Part shown: one piece after another, positions 9,130 to 18,457 of the stretch
Layout: each line of letters opens with the position of its first letter
How positions within the stretch are numbered: the first letter of the stretch is position 1
Assembly (NCBI GenBank): GCA_016712865.1
Contig: JADJQH010000002.1
Coordinates: forward strand, 372,001-436,000
Reading direction: 5' to 3'
Length of the DNA: 64,000 nt
DNA from: Dokdonella sp.
Lineage (GTDB): Bacteria > Pseudomonadota > Gammaproteobacteria > Xanthomonadales > Rhodanobacteraceae
Notes under the pieces: model-generated
Database searches by the model: none
What the model was told of the DNA's origin: nothing
The model's input: the letters and a program-made list of their open reading frames with translations, nothing else
Position numbers and translations under genes: made by a program

Positions 9130-9154
9130 CCGCAAGCGATCCAACCCGGCAAGC

Positions 9155-9182
9155 AAAAAGGCAGCCGCGAGGCTGCCTTTTT
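9155..9182 (+). terminator. Rho-independent terminator
   Basis: A GGCAGCC stem with a GCGA loop and GGCTGCC arm is flanked by A5 and T5, so it could act in both directions. It ends the transcript of the small membrane protein gene. Confidence 0.85.
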
Positions 9183-9208
9183 CGTTCGCCAGGACGAACA
9201 ACTGTTGA

Positions 9209-9433
9209 CTAGGGAAACTCTGATTAACCTTAGTTCTCGTCGTCCCCGCGAAGGCTGACTGCGCAGGAAGGATGCCGAAGCGAACATCGGCGCAGCCGAT
9301 AACCCAAGGGCGAGCCGTCGATGCGACGAGTCAACCCAGTGACTTTTTTACAACCTGTTGAAGGACAACGACACTGGATCCCGGATATCGCTTCGCGATT
9401 CCGGGATGACGAGAAAAATCAGAGTTCCCCTAG
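9209..9433. mobile_element. 225-bp MITE-like element with terminal inverted repeats
   Basis: The left end CTAGGGAAACTCTGATT is matched in inverted form by the right end AATCAGAGTTCCCCTAG, with one mismatch in 17 bases. Both ends begin with CTAG. The similarity continues inward as CTCGTCGTCCC versus CTCGTCATCCC. No open frame of note lies inside. The right half contains a GGATCCCGG...CCGGGATGACG hairpin of a type also seen at 14609-14642. The right-hand CTAG (9430-9433) contains the TAG stop codon of ssb. The related outer tips GGGAAACTCTGA recur at two REP elements near 32833 and 39148. Confidence 0.65.
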
Positions 9434-9903
9434 AACGGAATATCGTCGTCAGCAAATCCGTCATCCGGCATGGGCGCAGCAGCCGTGCGTTGCGGGACCG
9501 CCTGCGGACCGCGCGGCGCGCCACGCTCCATGCGCTGGCCACCATCTCGGTTTCCACCGCCTTCGCCGCCGCCACCCAGCATCTGCATTTCGTTGGCGAT
9601 GATGTCGGTGCTGTAGCGCTGGATGCCTTCCTTGTCGGTGTACTTGTCGGTGCGCAGCGAACCTTCGATGTAGACCTGACGGCCCTTCTTCAGGTACTCA
9701 CCGGCAATCTCGGCAAGACGGCCGAACATCTTCACCCGATGCCATTCCGTGCGTTCCTGCTGCTCGCCGGTTTGCTTGTCCTTCCAGTTCTCGGAGGTGG
9801 CGACACTCAGCGTGCACACGGCGGTACCGCCACCGGTGTACTTGACTTCGGGATCACCACCCAGATTGCCCACCAGAATCACCTTGTTGACGCCCCTTGC
9901 CAT
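9430..9903 (-). CDS. ssb: Single-stranded DNA-binding protein
   Basis: 157 residues from [20 protein letters not shown], which is the standard SSB start; GAGGAG lies 6 bases upstream and an in-frame ATG five codons earlier is rejected. Residues 1-110 are the OB fold ([37 protein letters not shown]). A flexible Gly-rich linker follows, and the protein ends in the acidic DDDIPF tip that docks replication and repair partners. It forms a tetramer on ssDNA in replication, recombination and repair. The stop TAG lies inside the right terminal repeat of the adjacent MITE-like element, so its 3' UTR is repeat-derived. Confidence 0.97.
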   Translation of the reverse strand: MARGVNKVILVGNLGGDPEVKYTGGGTAVCTLSVATSENWKDKQTGEQQERTEWHRVKMFGRLAEIAGEYLKKGRQVYIEGSLRTDKYTDKEGIQRYSTDIIANEMQMLGGGGEGGGNRDGGQRMERGAPRGPQAVPQRTAAAPMPDDGFADDDIPF

Positions 9904-10104
9904 TGCCTTGCTCCTCAAATTTCAAGTCGACCTGCGAACTGCCGGACATCGCCGGATATCGCCGCCAGCCAGTGTGTCCGCGGAAAACCGGAATCGAGAT
10001 GATACATGCACGCGCGCCGGGAAGCGGGCATGCACAACCCGGCGATGCCATCGAACGGCCTCCGGTGCCCGCTATACTCCACGCATCCGCATGGGGAAAC
10101 TCCC

Positions 10105-11109
10105 TTGAGCTCTGCTTCCAGCATCGACCGCCAGACCATTCACGGCTTCAACGACGTCCAGGCCCTGGCGGGCCCCGACATGGCCGCGGTCAACGCGCTG
10201 ATCCGCAGCCGCCTGGCGTCCGATGTGGTGCTGATCAACCAGATTTCCGAGCACATCATCGGCAGCGGCGGCAAGCGCCTGCGGCCGATGCTGCACCTGC
10301 TGGCCGCCCATGCCAGCGGCTACCGCGGCCACCACCACATTCCGCTGGCCGCGCTGATCGAATTCATCCATACCTCGACCTTGCTGCACGACGATGTGGT
10401 GGACGAATCGGACCTGCGGCGCGGACACAAGACGGCAAACGCGCTGTGGGGCAATGCGGCCAGCGTGCTGGTGGGCGATTTCCTGTATTCGCGCTCCTTC
10501 CAGATGATGGTCGAGCTGGACGACATGCGCATCATGCGCATCCTCGCCGATACCACCAACCGCATTGCCGAAGGCGAGGTGCTGCAACTGCTCAACATCG
10601 GCAACGCCGATACCACCGAACAGGCTTGCCTCGACGTGATCGAACGCAAGACCGCCGTGCTGTTCTCGGCCGCAACCCGGCTCGGCGCGGTCCTTGCCGG
10701 CTTGCCGCGCCACCAGGAAGAAGCACTCGCCCGCTACGGCCTTGATCTCGGGTTCGCGTTCCAGATTGCCGACGACATGCTCGACTATGTCTCCGACGCA
10801 GACACCCTGGGCAAGAACATCGGCGACGACCTTGCCGAAGGCAAACCGACCTTGCCGCTGATCCACGCCATTGCCAACAGTCCTCCGGCGCAAGCCGCCA
10901 GCCTGCGCCGCGCGATTGAATCCGGCGGACTCGATTCGCTTGAGCACATTGTTTCGGCAATCCGCGATTCGGGCGCCATCGAATTCACCCACGCCCACGC
11001 GCGTCGCTACGCGGAATCGGCCAAGCTCGCCTTGACCGACCTGCCCGACAGTTCGGCACGCGAAGCCTTGCTCTTCCTCGCCGACTACGCCGTCGAACGC
11101 TCGCTCTGA
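10105..11109 (+). CDS. ispB: Octaprenyl/polyprenyl diphosphate synthase
   Basis: 334 residues from a TTG start. The two aspartate-rich motifs of long-chain trans-prenyltransferases are present: LLHDDVVDESDLRRG (first DDxxD region) and FQIADDMLDYVSD (second). Upstream lies GGKRLRPMLHLLA. The enzyme elongates farnesyl-PP with isopentenyl-PP to make the ubiquinone side chain. TTG at 10105 with GGGGAAA 5 bases upstream is preferred over the longer frame from 10006, whose first 33 residues look non-native; ATG at 10180 is another option. TATACT near 10072 is a possible -10 box. Divergent from ssb and convergent with rfbB. Confidence 0.93.
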   Translation: MSSASSIDRQTIHGFNDVQALAGPDMAAVNALIRSRLASDVVLINQISEHIIGSGGKRLRPMLHLLAAHASGYRGHHHIPLAALIEFIHTSTLLHDDVVDESDLRRGHKTANALWGNAASVLVGDFLYSRSFQMMVELDDMRIMRILADTTNRIAEGEVLQLLNIGNADTTEQACLDVIERKTAVLFSAATRLGAVLAGLPRHQEEALARYGLDLGFAFQIADDMLDYVSDADTLGKNIGDDLAEGKPTLPLIHAIANSPPAQAASLRRAIESGGLDSLEHIVSAIRDSGAIEFTHAHARRYAESAKLALTDLPDSSAREALLFLADYAVERSL

Positions 11110-11110
11110 A

Positions 11111-12166
11111 TCAGCCTTCGCCGAGGCGCTGCATGCGGTAGCTGCCATCCAGCACCCGCTGGACCCAAGGCTGGTGCGCGAGATACCAATCCACGGTGCG
11201 GACCAGGCCGGATTCAAAGGATTCGCTCTGCCGCCAACCCAGTTCGCGCTTGATCTTCGATGCATCGATCGCGTAGCGCCGGTCATGGCCAGGGCGGTCC
11301 TTGACGAAGCGGATAAGGGACTCACGCCTGCGCCCATCGGCGAGTGGCTGGCGCTCATCCAGCAATGCACACAGTGACTTCACCACCTGGATGTTCTCGC
11401 GTTCGGCATCGCCGCCCACGTTGTACACCTCTCCGACGCGGCCGATTTCGAGCACGCGCAGGATGGCCCTGCAGTGGTCGCGCACATACAGCCAGTCGCG
11501 CACGTTGCGGCCATCGCCGTACACCGGCAAGTCTTCGCCAGCGAGCGCCTTCTGGATCACCAGCGGGATCAGCTTCTCGGGAAACTGGCAGGGCCCGTAG
11601 TTGTTTGAACAGTTCGTGGTCAACACCGGCAAGCCGTAGGTGTGGTGAAACGCGCGCACCAGATGGTCCGAGGCTGCCTTGCTGGCCGAGTACGGCGAAT
11701 TGGGCTGATACGGCGATTCTTCGCTGAAGCGACCCACCGGCCCGAGCGAGCCATACACCTCGTCGGTTGAAACATGCAGGAAGCGGAATGCATCCTGGCC
11801 GTCGATTGCCAGGCCACGCCAATGCGCCAGCGCGCACTCAAGCAGGGTCAGGGTGCCCACCACATTGGTCTGCACGAAGGCCGCCGGTCCGTCGATGGAG
11901 CGATCGACATGCGATTCAGCGGCAAAATTGACGATGGCCATGGGCAGGTGCTCGGCCAGAATGGCCTGCACCCGTTCGCGATCCCCGATATCCCCGTGCT
12001 CGAAACGATAGGCGGGATGGTCGGCGACGCCGGCCAGGGTTTCCAGATTTCCGGCGTAGGTCAATGCGTCCAGATTGACGACGCGATAACCACCCAGCTC
12101 CAGCACATCGAGCACGAAGTTGCTGCCGATGAATCCGGCTCCGCCGGTGACGAGTAGGGTTTTCAT
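11111..12166 (-). CDS. rfbB: dTDP-glucose 4,6-dehydratase
   Basis: 351 residues from MKTLLVTGGAGFIGSNFV, the NAD-binding glycine-rich motif of extended SDRs. Active-site features include HVSTDEVYGSLG (Thr-Asp-Glu) and the YSASKAASD YxxxK pair. It converts dTDP-glucose to dTDP-4-keto-6-deoxyglucose, the first committed step to dTDP-rhamnose and related sugars for LPS O-antigen or exopolysaccharide. The partners rfbA, rfbC and rfbD are not in the window, so the gene is split from the usual cluster. It ends 2 bp from the ispB stop in a convergent arrangement. The in-frame start at 12205 adds 13 unlikely residues. Confidence 0.94.
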   Translation of the reverse strand: MKTLLVTGGAGFIGSNFVLDVLELGGYRVVNLDALTYAGNLETLAGVADHPAYRFEHGDIGDRERVQAILAEHLPMAIVNFAAESHVDRSIDGPAAFVQTNVVGTLTLLECALAHWRGLAIDGQDAFRFLHVSTDEVYGSLGPVGRFSEESPYQPNSPYSASKAASDHLVRAFHHTYGLPVLTTNCSNNYGPCQFPEKLIPLVIQKALAGEDLPVYGDGRNVRDWLYVRDHCRAILRVLEIGRVGEVYNVGGDAERENIQVVKSLCALLDERQPLADGRRRESLIRFVKDRPGHDRRYAIDASKIKRELGWRQSESFESGLVRTVDWYLAHQPWVQRVLDGSYRMQRLGEG

Positions 12167-12221
12167 GAAGCAAACACGATCCTTGAACGCCAGCGTGCCG
12201 CGCACGCCGCAGCGGAAGCCA

Positions 12222-13468
<1,247 letters not shown>

Positions 13469-14608
13469 GCCACACCAACATCGCATCGCCATAGGAGAAG
13501 AAGCGATAGCGTTGCTCGACGGCGTGGCGATAGGCGTCCAGGGTGCGTTGGTGGCCGGCGAAGGCGGACACCAGCATCAGCAGGGTGGATTCGGGTAAAT
13601 GGAAGTTGGTCAACAGACCGTCGATGCTCGTGATTCGATAGCCGGGAAAAATGAAGATGCGGGTTTCACCGGCGAATGGCTTCAGCTCGCCTTCCCTGCT
13701 TGCGCTTTCCAGCGCGCGCACCACGGTGGTTCCCACCGCGATGACGCGACCGCCGCGCGCGCGGGCGTGGCGGACCTTGTCCACCAGCTCCGCACCCACG
13801 TTGAGCCATTCGCGGTGCATGACATGGTCTTCCAGCCTTTCCGCACGCATCGGCTGGAAGGTGCCCGCGCCGACATGCAGGGTGATATGCGCGGAATCGA
13901 TGCCACGCGCGGCCAGTTCCGCCAGCAAGTCAGCATCAAAATGCAGCCCGGCGGTGGGTGCGGCCACCGCGCCGGGTTCACGCGCAAACACGGTTTGATA
14001 GCGGTCCTCATCCAGCGACCCGGCTTCGCGCTGGATGTACGGCGGCAACGGCATGCTGCCCAAACGCGGCAACAAGCGTTCCAGTGGATCCGTGGATTCG
14101 AAGCGAAGGCGGAAAAACTCGCCATCGCGGCCGAGAACCCGCGCGATCGAGCCATCGCCAAGGATGATCGCGGCACCTTCACGCGGTTTCTTGCTCACAC
14201 CAAGCTGCGCGCTGGCCTCATGCGATCCGGTCACCCGCTCGATCAGGATTTCAACCGCGCCACCGGATTCCTTGTGCCCGTACAGGCGCGCCGGCAACAC
14301 GCGGGTATCGTTGAACACCAGCAGGTCGCCTGCGCGAAGCAAGGCCGGGAGTTCCCGCATCTGGCGATCTTGCGGAGCAGACGCGTGCGCAGCCAACAAC
14401 AGCAGTCGACTGGCACTGCGCTGTGCCAGCGGCTGCTGCGCGATCAACTCGTTCGGCAGGTCAAAATGGAAATCCGATTTCTTCACGGCGCGGCGGTCCA
14501 ACTCGGGGGCGCATTGTAGCCGACCTCCATTTCCGGCCGACTCGGCAGATATGGTCCGAGCGTCGCGGCATCCAACTTGAGTGCCGTGCATCCGGCGACG
14601 TCAAATCA

Positions 14609-14642
14609 CGTCACTGGGTCCCGGCCTGCGCCGGGACGACGG
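14609..14642. repeat. ACTGGGTCCCGG hairpin repeat
   Basis: ACTGGGTCCCGGCCTGCGCC continues into GGGACGACGG, giving a GTCCCGG/CCGGGAC hairpin. A related ACTGGATCCCGG...CCGGGATGACG hairpin lies within the element at 9209-9433. This is a common dispersed REP type in proteobacterial genomes. It lies between the queA start and the response-regulator stop, next to a GCTCTGAATCAGAGC palindrome (14653-14670) that overlaps the regulator stop codon. Confidence 0.5.
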
Positions 14643-14663
14643 CGCACTGGCTGTTGCTCTGAA

Positions 14664-15266
14664 TCAGAGCCAACCTTTCTGCCGCGCCAGTCGAAACGCT
14701 TCGATGCGGTTGCCCACGCCCAACTTGCCGATGGCCTCGGACAGGTAATTGCGCACGGTTCCCTGCGAGAGGTTCAACTGACCGGCAATCTCTCCGGCGC
14801 TTCGACCCTCGCCCGCCAGCCGCAACACCTGGCGCTCGCGGTCATTCAAGGGATCGGCTTCCGACCAGGCATCGAGCGCCAATTGTGGATCGATGGAACG
14901 ACCACCGCGATGCACCTTGCGCAAGGCTTCGGCCAGATTCTCGGCGGGCGCGTCCTTGAGCAGGTACCCGGCCACCCCGGCATCCAGGGCGCGGCGCAGG
15001 AAACCGGGACGCGCAAAGGTGGTCACGATCACCACCTTGGTCGTCATTTCATGGCGCTGGATGCGCTGGGCCAACTCCAGTCCGGTCAAGCTGGGCATCT
15101 CGATGTCGGTCACAAGAACATCGGGCTTGAGGCGCTGTACGTCTCGCCACGCAGTCTCCCCATCCGCCGCCGCCCCCACAACTTCGATGTCGCTTTCCAA
15201 GCCCAGCAAAGCGGACAGCGCGCCCAGCACCATGGCCTGGTCTTCGGCAAGCAGCACTCGAATCAT
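14664..15266 (-). CDS. NarL/DesR-family response regulator
   Basis: 200 residues from MIRVLLAEDQAMVLGALSAL. Receiver domain: acidic pair E8-D9, phospho-acceptor D54 in LVTDIEMP, K104 region GYLLKDAPAENL. The C-terminal LuxR-type HTH is LNDRERQVLRLAGEGRSAGEIA to GTVRNYLSEAIGKLG. It is the last gene of an operon with an ABC exporter and a DesK-like kinase; 31 bp separate it from the kinase. DesR-type regulators usually control the linked transporter or membrane lipid genes. The longer frame from 15344 overlaps the kinase and is not used. Confidence 0.9.
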   Translation of the reverse strand: MIRVLLAEDQAMVLGALSALLGLESDIEVVGAAADGETAWRDVQRLKPDVLVTDIEMPSLTGLELAQRIQRHEMTTKVVIVTTFARPGFLRRALDAGVAGYLLKDAPAENLAEALRKVHRGGRSIDPQLALDAWSEADPLNDRERQVLRLAGEGRSAGEIAGQLNLSQGTVRNYLSEAIGKLGVGNRIEAFRLARQKGWL

Positions 15267-15297
15267 CGCTCTGGAATTCCCCGGCACCTTTTGCGTG

Positions 15298-16497
15298 TCA
15301 AACGATTCGACGCGGCACCATGGAATGATGCACACGCGGCCCATTCACTGGCAATGACTGTTCGGCGAGTGGCAAAAGGATATCCAGCCGCGTGCCGGTA
15401 CTGCGCGAGGAATCGATGCGGAATTGCCCATCCAGCGCCATCACCCGCTCGCGGATTCCGGTCAGGCCGTTGCCTGCGCGCAGGTCACCGCCGTTGCCAT
15501 CATCTTCGACGCGCAGTTGCAGTTGTTCCCGCAGCGCGACCAGTTCAACCCTGGCCTTCGTGGCCCGCGCATGACGCTGGATGTTGGTGACCGCCTCGCG
15601 CACGACCAGCGACAAGGCGGTTTCTTGCTCGGTGGAGAGTTCCACGTCGGCCAGTGCATAGGAGAACGAAACACCTGCCGATTCCAGTAGCTGGCGTGCC
15701 GCGGCAAGTTCCGTTCCAAGACCCGCCGCGCGGATTCCGGTCACCGCATGGCGCACCTGCGACAAGGCATCCCTGGCCACGCGCGTCACGTCGTCAATCT
15801 CGCGGCGTGCGGCACTTGCATCACGGTCAAACAGCTTGCCGGCGAGTTCGGATTTCAAGGCGATCAGGGACAGGGTATGGCCAAGCAGGTCATGCAGGTC
15901 GCGTCCGATTCGCTCGCGTTCAGCCAATGCGGCCAGACGTCGCACCTCGTCATGCGACAACTTGAGCGCAGTCACCTTGCGTTGGTTCTCGAGCTGGAAA
16001 TACTGGGCAAAAAATACGGCCACGCCGATGATGACGGTGATTCCAAAGATAAACAGTGGAAAACCGAGCAGCACCACTTCAACCAGGAATGCCGCCAACA
16101 GCAGGCTTGCCAATGCCATGCGCAGCCACAAACTGCCCCGCAGATAGGCAATCGCCCCCATTGCGTAAATGAGGTAGGTATTGGAAAAGCCGTTGTAAGG
16201 CAGCAGCAGATAGCAAAGGCTGGCGATGCACACGATGCACAGGAGCATGCGCAAGCCTGACAAACGGAAGCACAGGAAATACAGGGGCAGGAAGAATACG
16301 ACCGACAACAGCGTTACGCCGAGCCTGCCGTAGGGCACACCCTGCGCCCAAGGGCTTTCTTGACCACCAAAGATTGCCGGCAGAAAAAGAAAGATCAGGT
16401 AGCCCAGGGAATAAAACGGCGCCCATTCGAGGTTCAGATGCTCGGGAACGAGCAAACCGCGCAAATGCAGAAGCTTCTGGTTGAATGGGCTTGTCAT
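15298..16497 (-). CDS. DesK-like sensor histidine kinase
   Basis: 399 residues from MTSPFNQKLLHLRGLL at 16497. Five or so hydrophobic helices fill residues 28-165, with a very short connecting region, so the sensor is the membrane itself. The HisKA_3 dimerisation motif RERIGRDLHDLLGHTLSLI places the phospho-accepting His at 202. The HATPase block includes VVREAVTNIQRHARA, VEDDGNGGDL and NGLTGIRERVMALDG. Kinases of this type sense membrane fluidity or envelope stress and phosphorylate a NarL-type regulator, encoded next. The open frame extends upstream through the permease gene in another reading frame, but the real start lies 5 bp after the permease stop. Confidence 0.9.
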   Translation of the reverse strand: MTSPFNQKLLHLRGLLVPEHLNLEWAPFYSLGYLIFLFLPAIFGGQESPWAQGVPYGRLGVTLLSVVFFLPLYFLCFRLSGLRMLLCIVCIASLCYLLLPYNGFSNTYLIYAMGAIAYLRGSLWLRMALASLLLAAFLVEVVLLGFPLFIFGITVIIGVAVFFAQYFQLENQRKVTALKLSHDEVRRLAALAERERIGRDLHDLLGHTLSLIALKSELAGKLFDRDASAARREIDDVTRVARDALSQVRHAVTGIRAAGLGTELAAARQLLESAGVSFSYALADVELSTEQETALSLVVREAVTNIQRHARATKARVELVALREQLQLRVEDDGNGGDLRAGNGLTGIRERVMALDGQFRIDSSRSTGTRLDILLPLAEQSLPVNGPRVHHSMVPRRIV

Positions 16498-16502
16498 TGA
16501 AC

Positions 16503-17291
16503 TCAGCCTTTTCCCATCTGATTCAGACTCAGCAAACGCTTGCGTGCCAGCAGAAAGCAGACCAAGGTGATTGCCGCAAGGTAACCCAAATGCAAGCCTA
16601 TGCCCTGGCCGACATTTCGTCCAACCACATGCAAGGCGATCTGGCTCAGGTGATAGGACGGCCAAACCGGGGCCGCACCGGCTATCCAGCCCGGCAATAT
16701 CGAGAGCGGCATCCACAAGCCGGACAGGAACGCCATGGGCAGGTAGATCAGGTTGATGATGGCCGGTGAAGCCTGGCCGCTGCACAGCGTGGCGATCAAC
16801 AGCCCAATCGCGGCAAACGGAAGCACGCCGAGCACATTGACGGCAAACAAGGCCAGCCATTGCCAGGGCGCCAGACTCACGCCGGCCAGGGTCAAGGCAA
16901 TGATCGCCAGGATCAGCGAGACCATCGAGGCAAAATTCATGGCCATCGCCGTCTTTGCAAACAACAAGGCACCCGGCGGCATCGGCAGCGCCCGTTTGAG
17001 CGTGAGAAAACCACGCTCTCGTTCGATGGCCACGGTCACGCCGAAACCGAACAGGGCCACGCCCATGATGCCGAACACGCCATAAGTGGCCAACAGATAG
17101 CTGGCCATGCCGCTGCTTCCGCGTGTTCCACCGAGGATCACGCCGAACAGCAGGTAGAAAACCGCCGGGAACGACAGGCAAGGCACCACGAAGGAGGGGG
17201 TGCGCAACAGACGCATGAACTCGCATCGCGCCTCCAGCAGATAGCAGCGCAGGATGCGGCTTAATGGAAAGTCGGCAGTCATCACGTTCAT
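16503..17291 (-). CDS. ABC-2 type transporter permease
   Basis: 262 residues with six hydrophobic segments, for example FVVPCLSFPAVFYLLFGVIL, YGVFGIMGVALFGFGVTVAI, FASMVSLILAIIALTLAGV and AAITLVCFLLARKRLL. The central GFLTLKRALPMPPGALLFAK loop and the C-terminal PMAFLSGLWMPLSILPGWI are typical of ABC-2 exporter permeases. Its ATG overlaps the TGA of the ATPase gene (ATGA). It would form a dimer with two copies of the ATPase. Substrates of this family include antibiotics, lipids and polysaccharides; nothing here decides the substrate. Confidence 0.9.
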   Translation of the reverse strand: MNVMTADFPLSRILRCYLLEARCEFMRLLRTPSFVVPCLSFPAVFYLLFGVILGGTRGSSGMASYLLATYGVFGIMGVALFGFGVTVAIERERGFLTLKRALPMPPGALLFAKTAMAMNFASMVSLILAIIALTLAGVSLAPWQWLALFAVNVLGVLPFAAIGLLIATLCSGQASPAIINLIYLPMAFLSGLWMPLSILPGWIAGAAPVWPSYHLSQIALHVVGRNVGQGIGLHLGYLAAITLVCFLLARKRLLSLNQMGKG

Positions 17292-18190
17292 CAGGCAGCC
17301 TCGCGGGTCAGTTCAATGAATGCTTCCGTCAAGCCGGCGCGCTGCACTTCAAGATCGTGCAAGCGTGCATCCTCCGCCAGCAGCCGGCGCACAACCGGTT
17401 CGGCGCTGTCGGCAATGATCTCGAGATTCCCGCTTTCGACCCGTGCGTGGCGCACCTCCGGCCAAAGCGCAACGGCTTCCGCGCTGATGGTGGATCGACA
17501 GCGGATGCGCCGCTGCGCGACGCGGGCACGCACCTCGGCCACCGTTCCATCCGCCACACAGCGGCCGTGATTGATGACGACGACGCGATCAGCCAGCGCT
17601 TCGGCTTCTTCGAGGTAGTGGGTGGTCAGCAGGATCGAGCAGCCGGATGCCACCAGTTTGCGGATCGCGCGCCACAGGCCCTGGCGAGCCTCCACATCCA
17701 GACCCGTGGTCGGCTCGTCGAGAAACAGCAGCCTGGGCCGCCCGCAAATCGCCAAGGCAAACTGGACCCTGCGCTGCTGGCCACCGGACAACTTGGCATA
17801 GCGGCGATCCAGCAAACCATCCAGTCCGGCAAGATCCACGCATTCGCGCGTGCCCAAGGGCGCCGCGTAGTAGCTGCGGGTCAGCTGCAGAAGTTCGCCG
17901 ACGGTGTTGGAATCCGGCAATTCGGCGCTTTGCAGCATCACGCCGATCTGACGGCGGGCTGCGAGGTCCTGCGGTGACCGTCCGAGCAGGAAAACCTCCC
18001 CGGAGGTGGGTTTGAGCAAGCCGAGCAACAAGCCGATGGCGGTGCTCTTGCCCGCGCCGTTGGGGCCGAGCAGTGCGGTCAGCTCGCCCGCTCGCAGGCT
18101 CAGGTCGAGGTTTTCCAGGGCCTTCAAGGACCCGTATTGCTTGCTCGCGTCGCGCAATTCTGCGAGTGGCGTGATCGAATTTGACTGCAT
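17291..18190 (-). CDS. ABC transporter ATP-binding protein
   Basis: 299 residues. Walker A is LLGPNGAGKSTAIG (about 41-54), the signature is LSGGQQRRVQFALA, Walker B is RLLFLDEPTTGLD, and the switch His is in SILLTTHYLEEAEALADRV. A C-terminal regulatory region of about 90 residues (RIRCRSTISAEAVAL onward) is typical of the CcmA/DrrA-type exporters. GGAGGAG precedes the ATG by 7 bases. First gene of the four-gene operon ATPase-permease-histidine kinase-response regulator. Confidence 0.95.
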   Translation of the reverse strand: MQSNSITPLAELRDASKQYGSLKALENLDLSLRAGELTALLGPNGAGKSTAIGLLLGLLKPTSGEVFLLGRSPQDLAARRQIGVMLQSAELPDSNTVGELLQLTRSYYAAPLGTRECVDLAGLDGLLDRRYAKLSGGQQRRVQFALAICGRPRLLFLDEPTTGLDVEARQGLWRAIRKLVASGCSILLTTHYLEEAEALADRVVVINHGRCVADGTVAEVRARVAQRRIRCRSTISAEAVALWPEVRHARVESGNLEIIADSAEPVVRRLLAEDARLHDLEVQRAGLTEAFIELTREAA

Positions 18191-18410
18191 GCGCTGGCTC
18201 CTCCGTTGCCATGCACGTTAGTCCAGTGCACGCGGGACCTGGAGTCGCCTTCATCAGTCATCGCTGGTGACAAGCGTCATTCGCCGGATTGACGCCGGCA
18301 AATGGCCTGCGAACCGGCAGTTTTCGCCTCTGGGGGTACCGCCAGATGCACGCGCGTGATAGACTTCGCGCACCCATTTTCTCAAGTCCAATCAAGGACT
18401 AAGCCCCGCT

Positions 18411-18445
18411 GGCCCGCGACGATGATGGCGCGGGCCTTGTGTTTT
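18411..18445 (+). terminator. Terminator-like hairpin directly before a start codon (possible attenuator)
   Basis: GGCCCGCG (18411-18418) pairs with CGCGGGCC (18429-18436) over a 10-base loop, followed by TTGTGTTTT. The RBS CAGGAG comes straight after and the ATG is at 18458. A second small stem, AGTCC/GGACT, lies at 18385-18400. The position in the 5' leader of the aminotransferase gene suggests transcription attenuation; no known riboswitch class was recognised. Confidence 0.5.
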
Positions 18446-18457
18446 CAGGAGTGTGCA

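Noticed and set aside
10072..11370. 432-codon minus-strand frame opposite ispB
   Set aside because: Shadow of ispB; both DDxxD motifs are on the plus strand.
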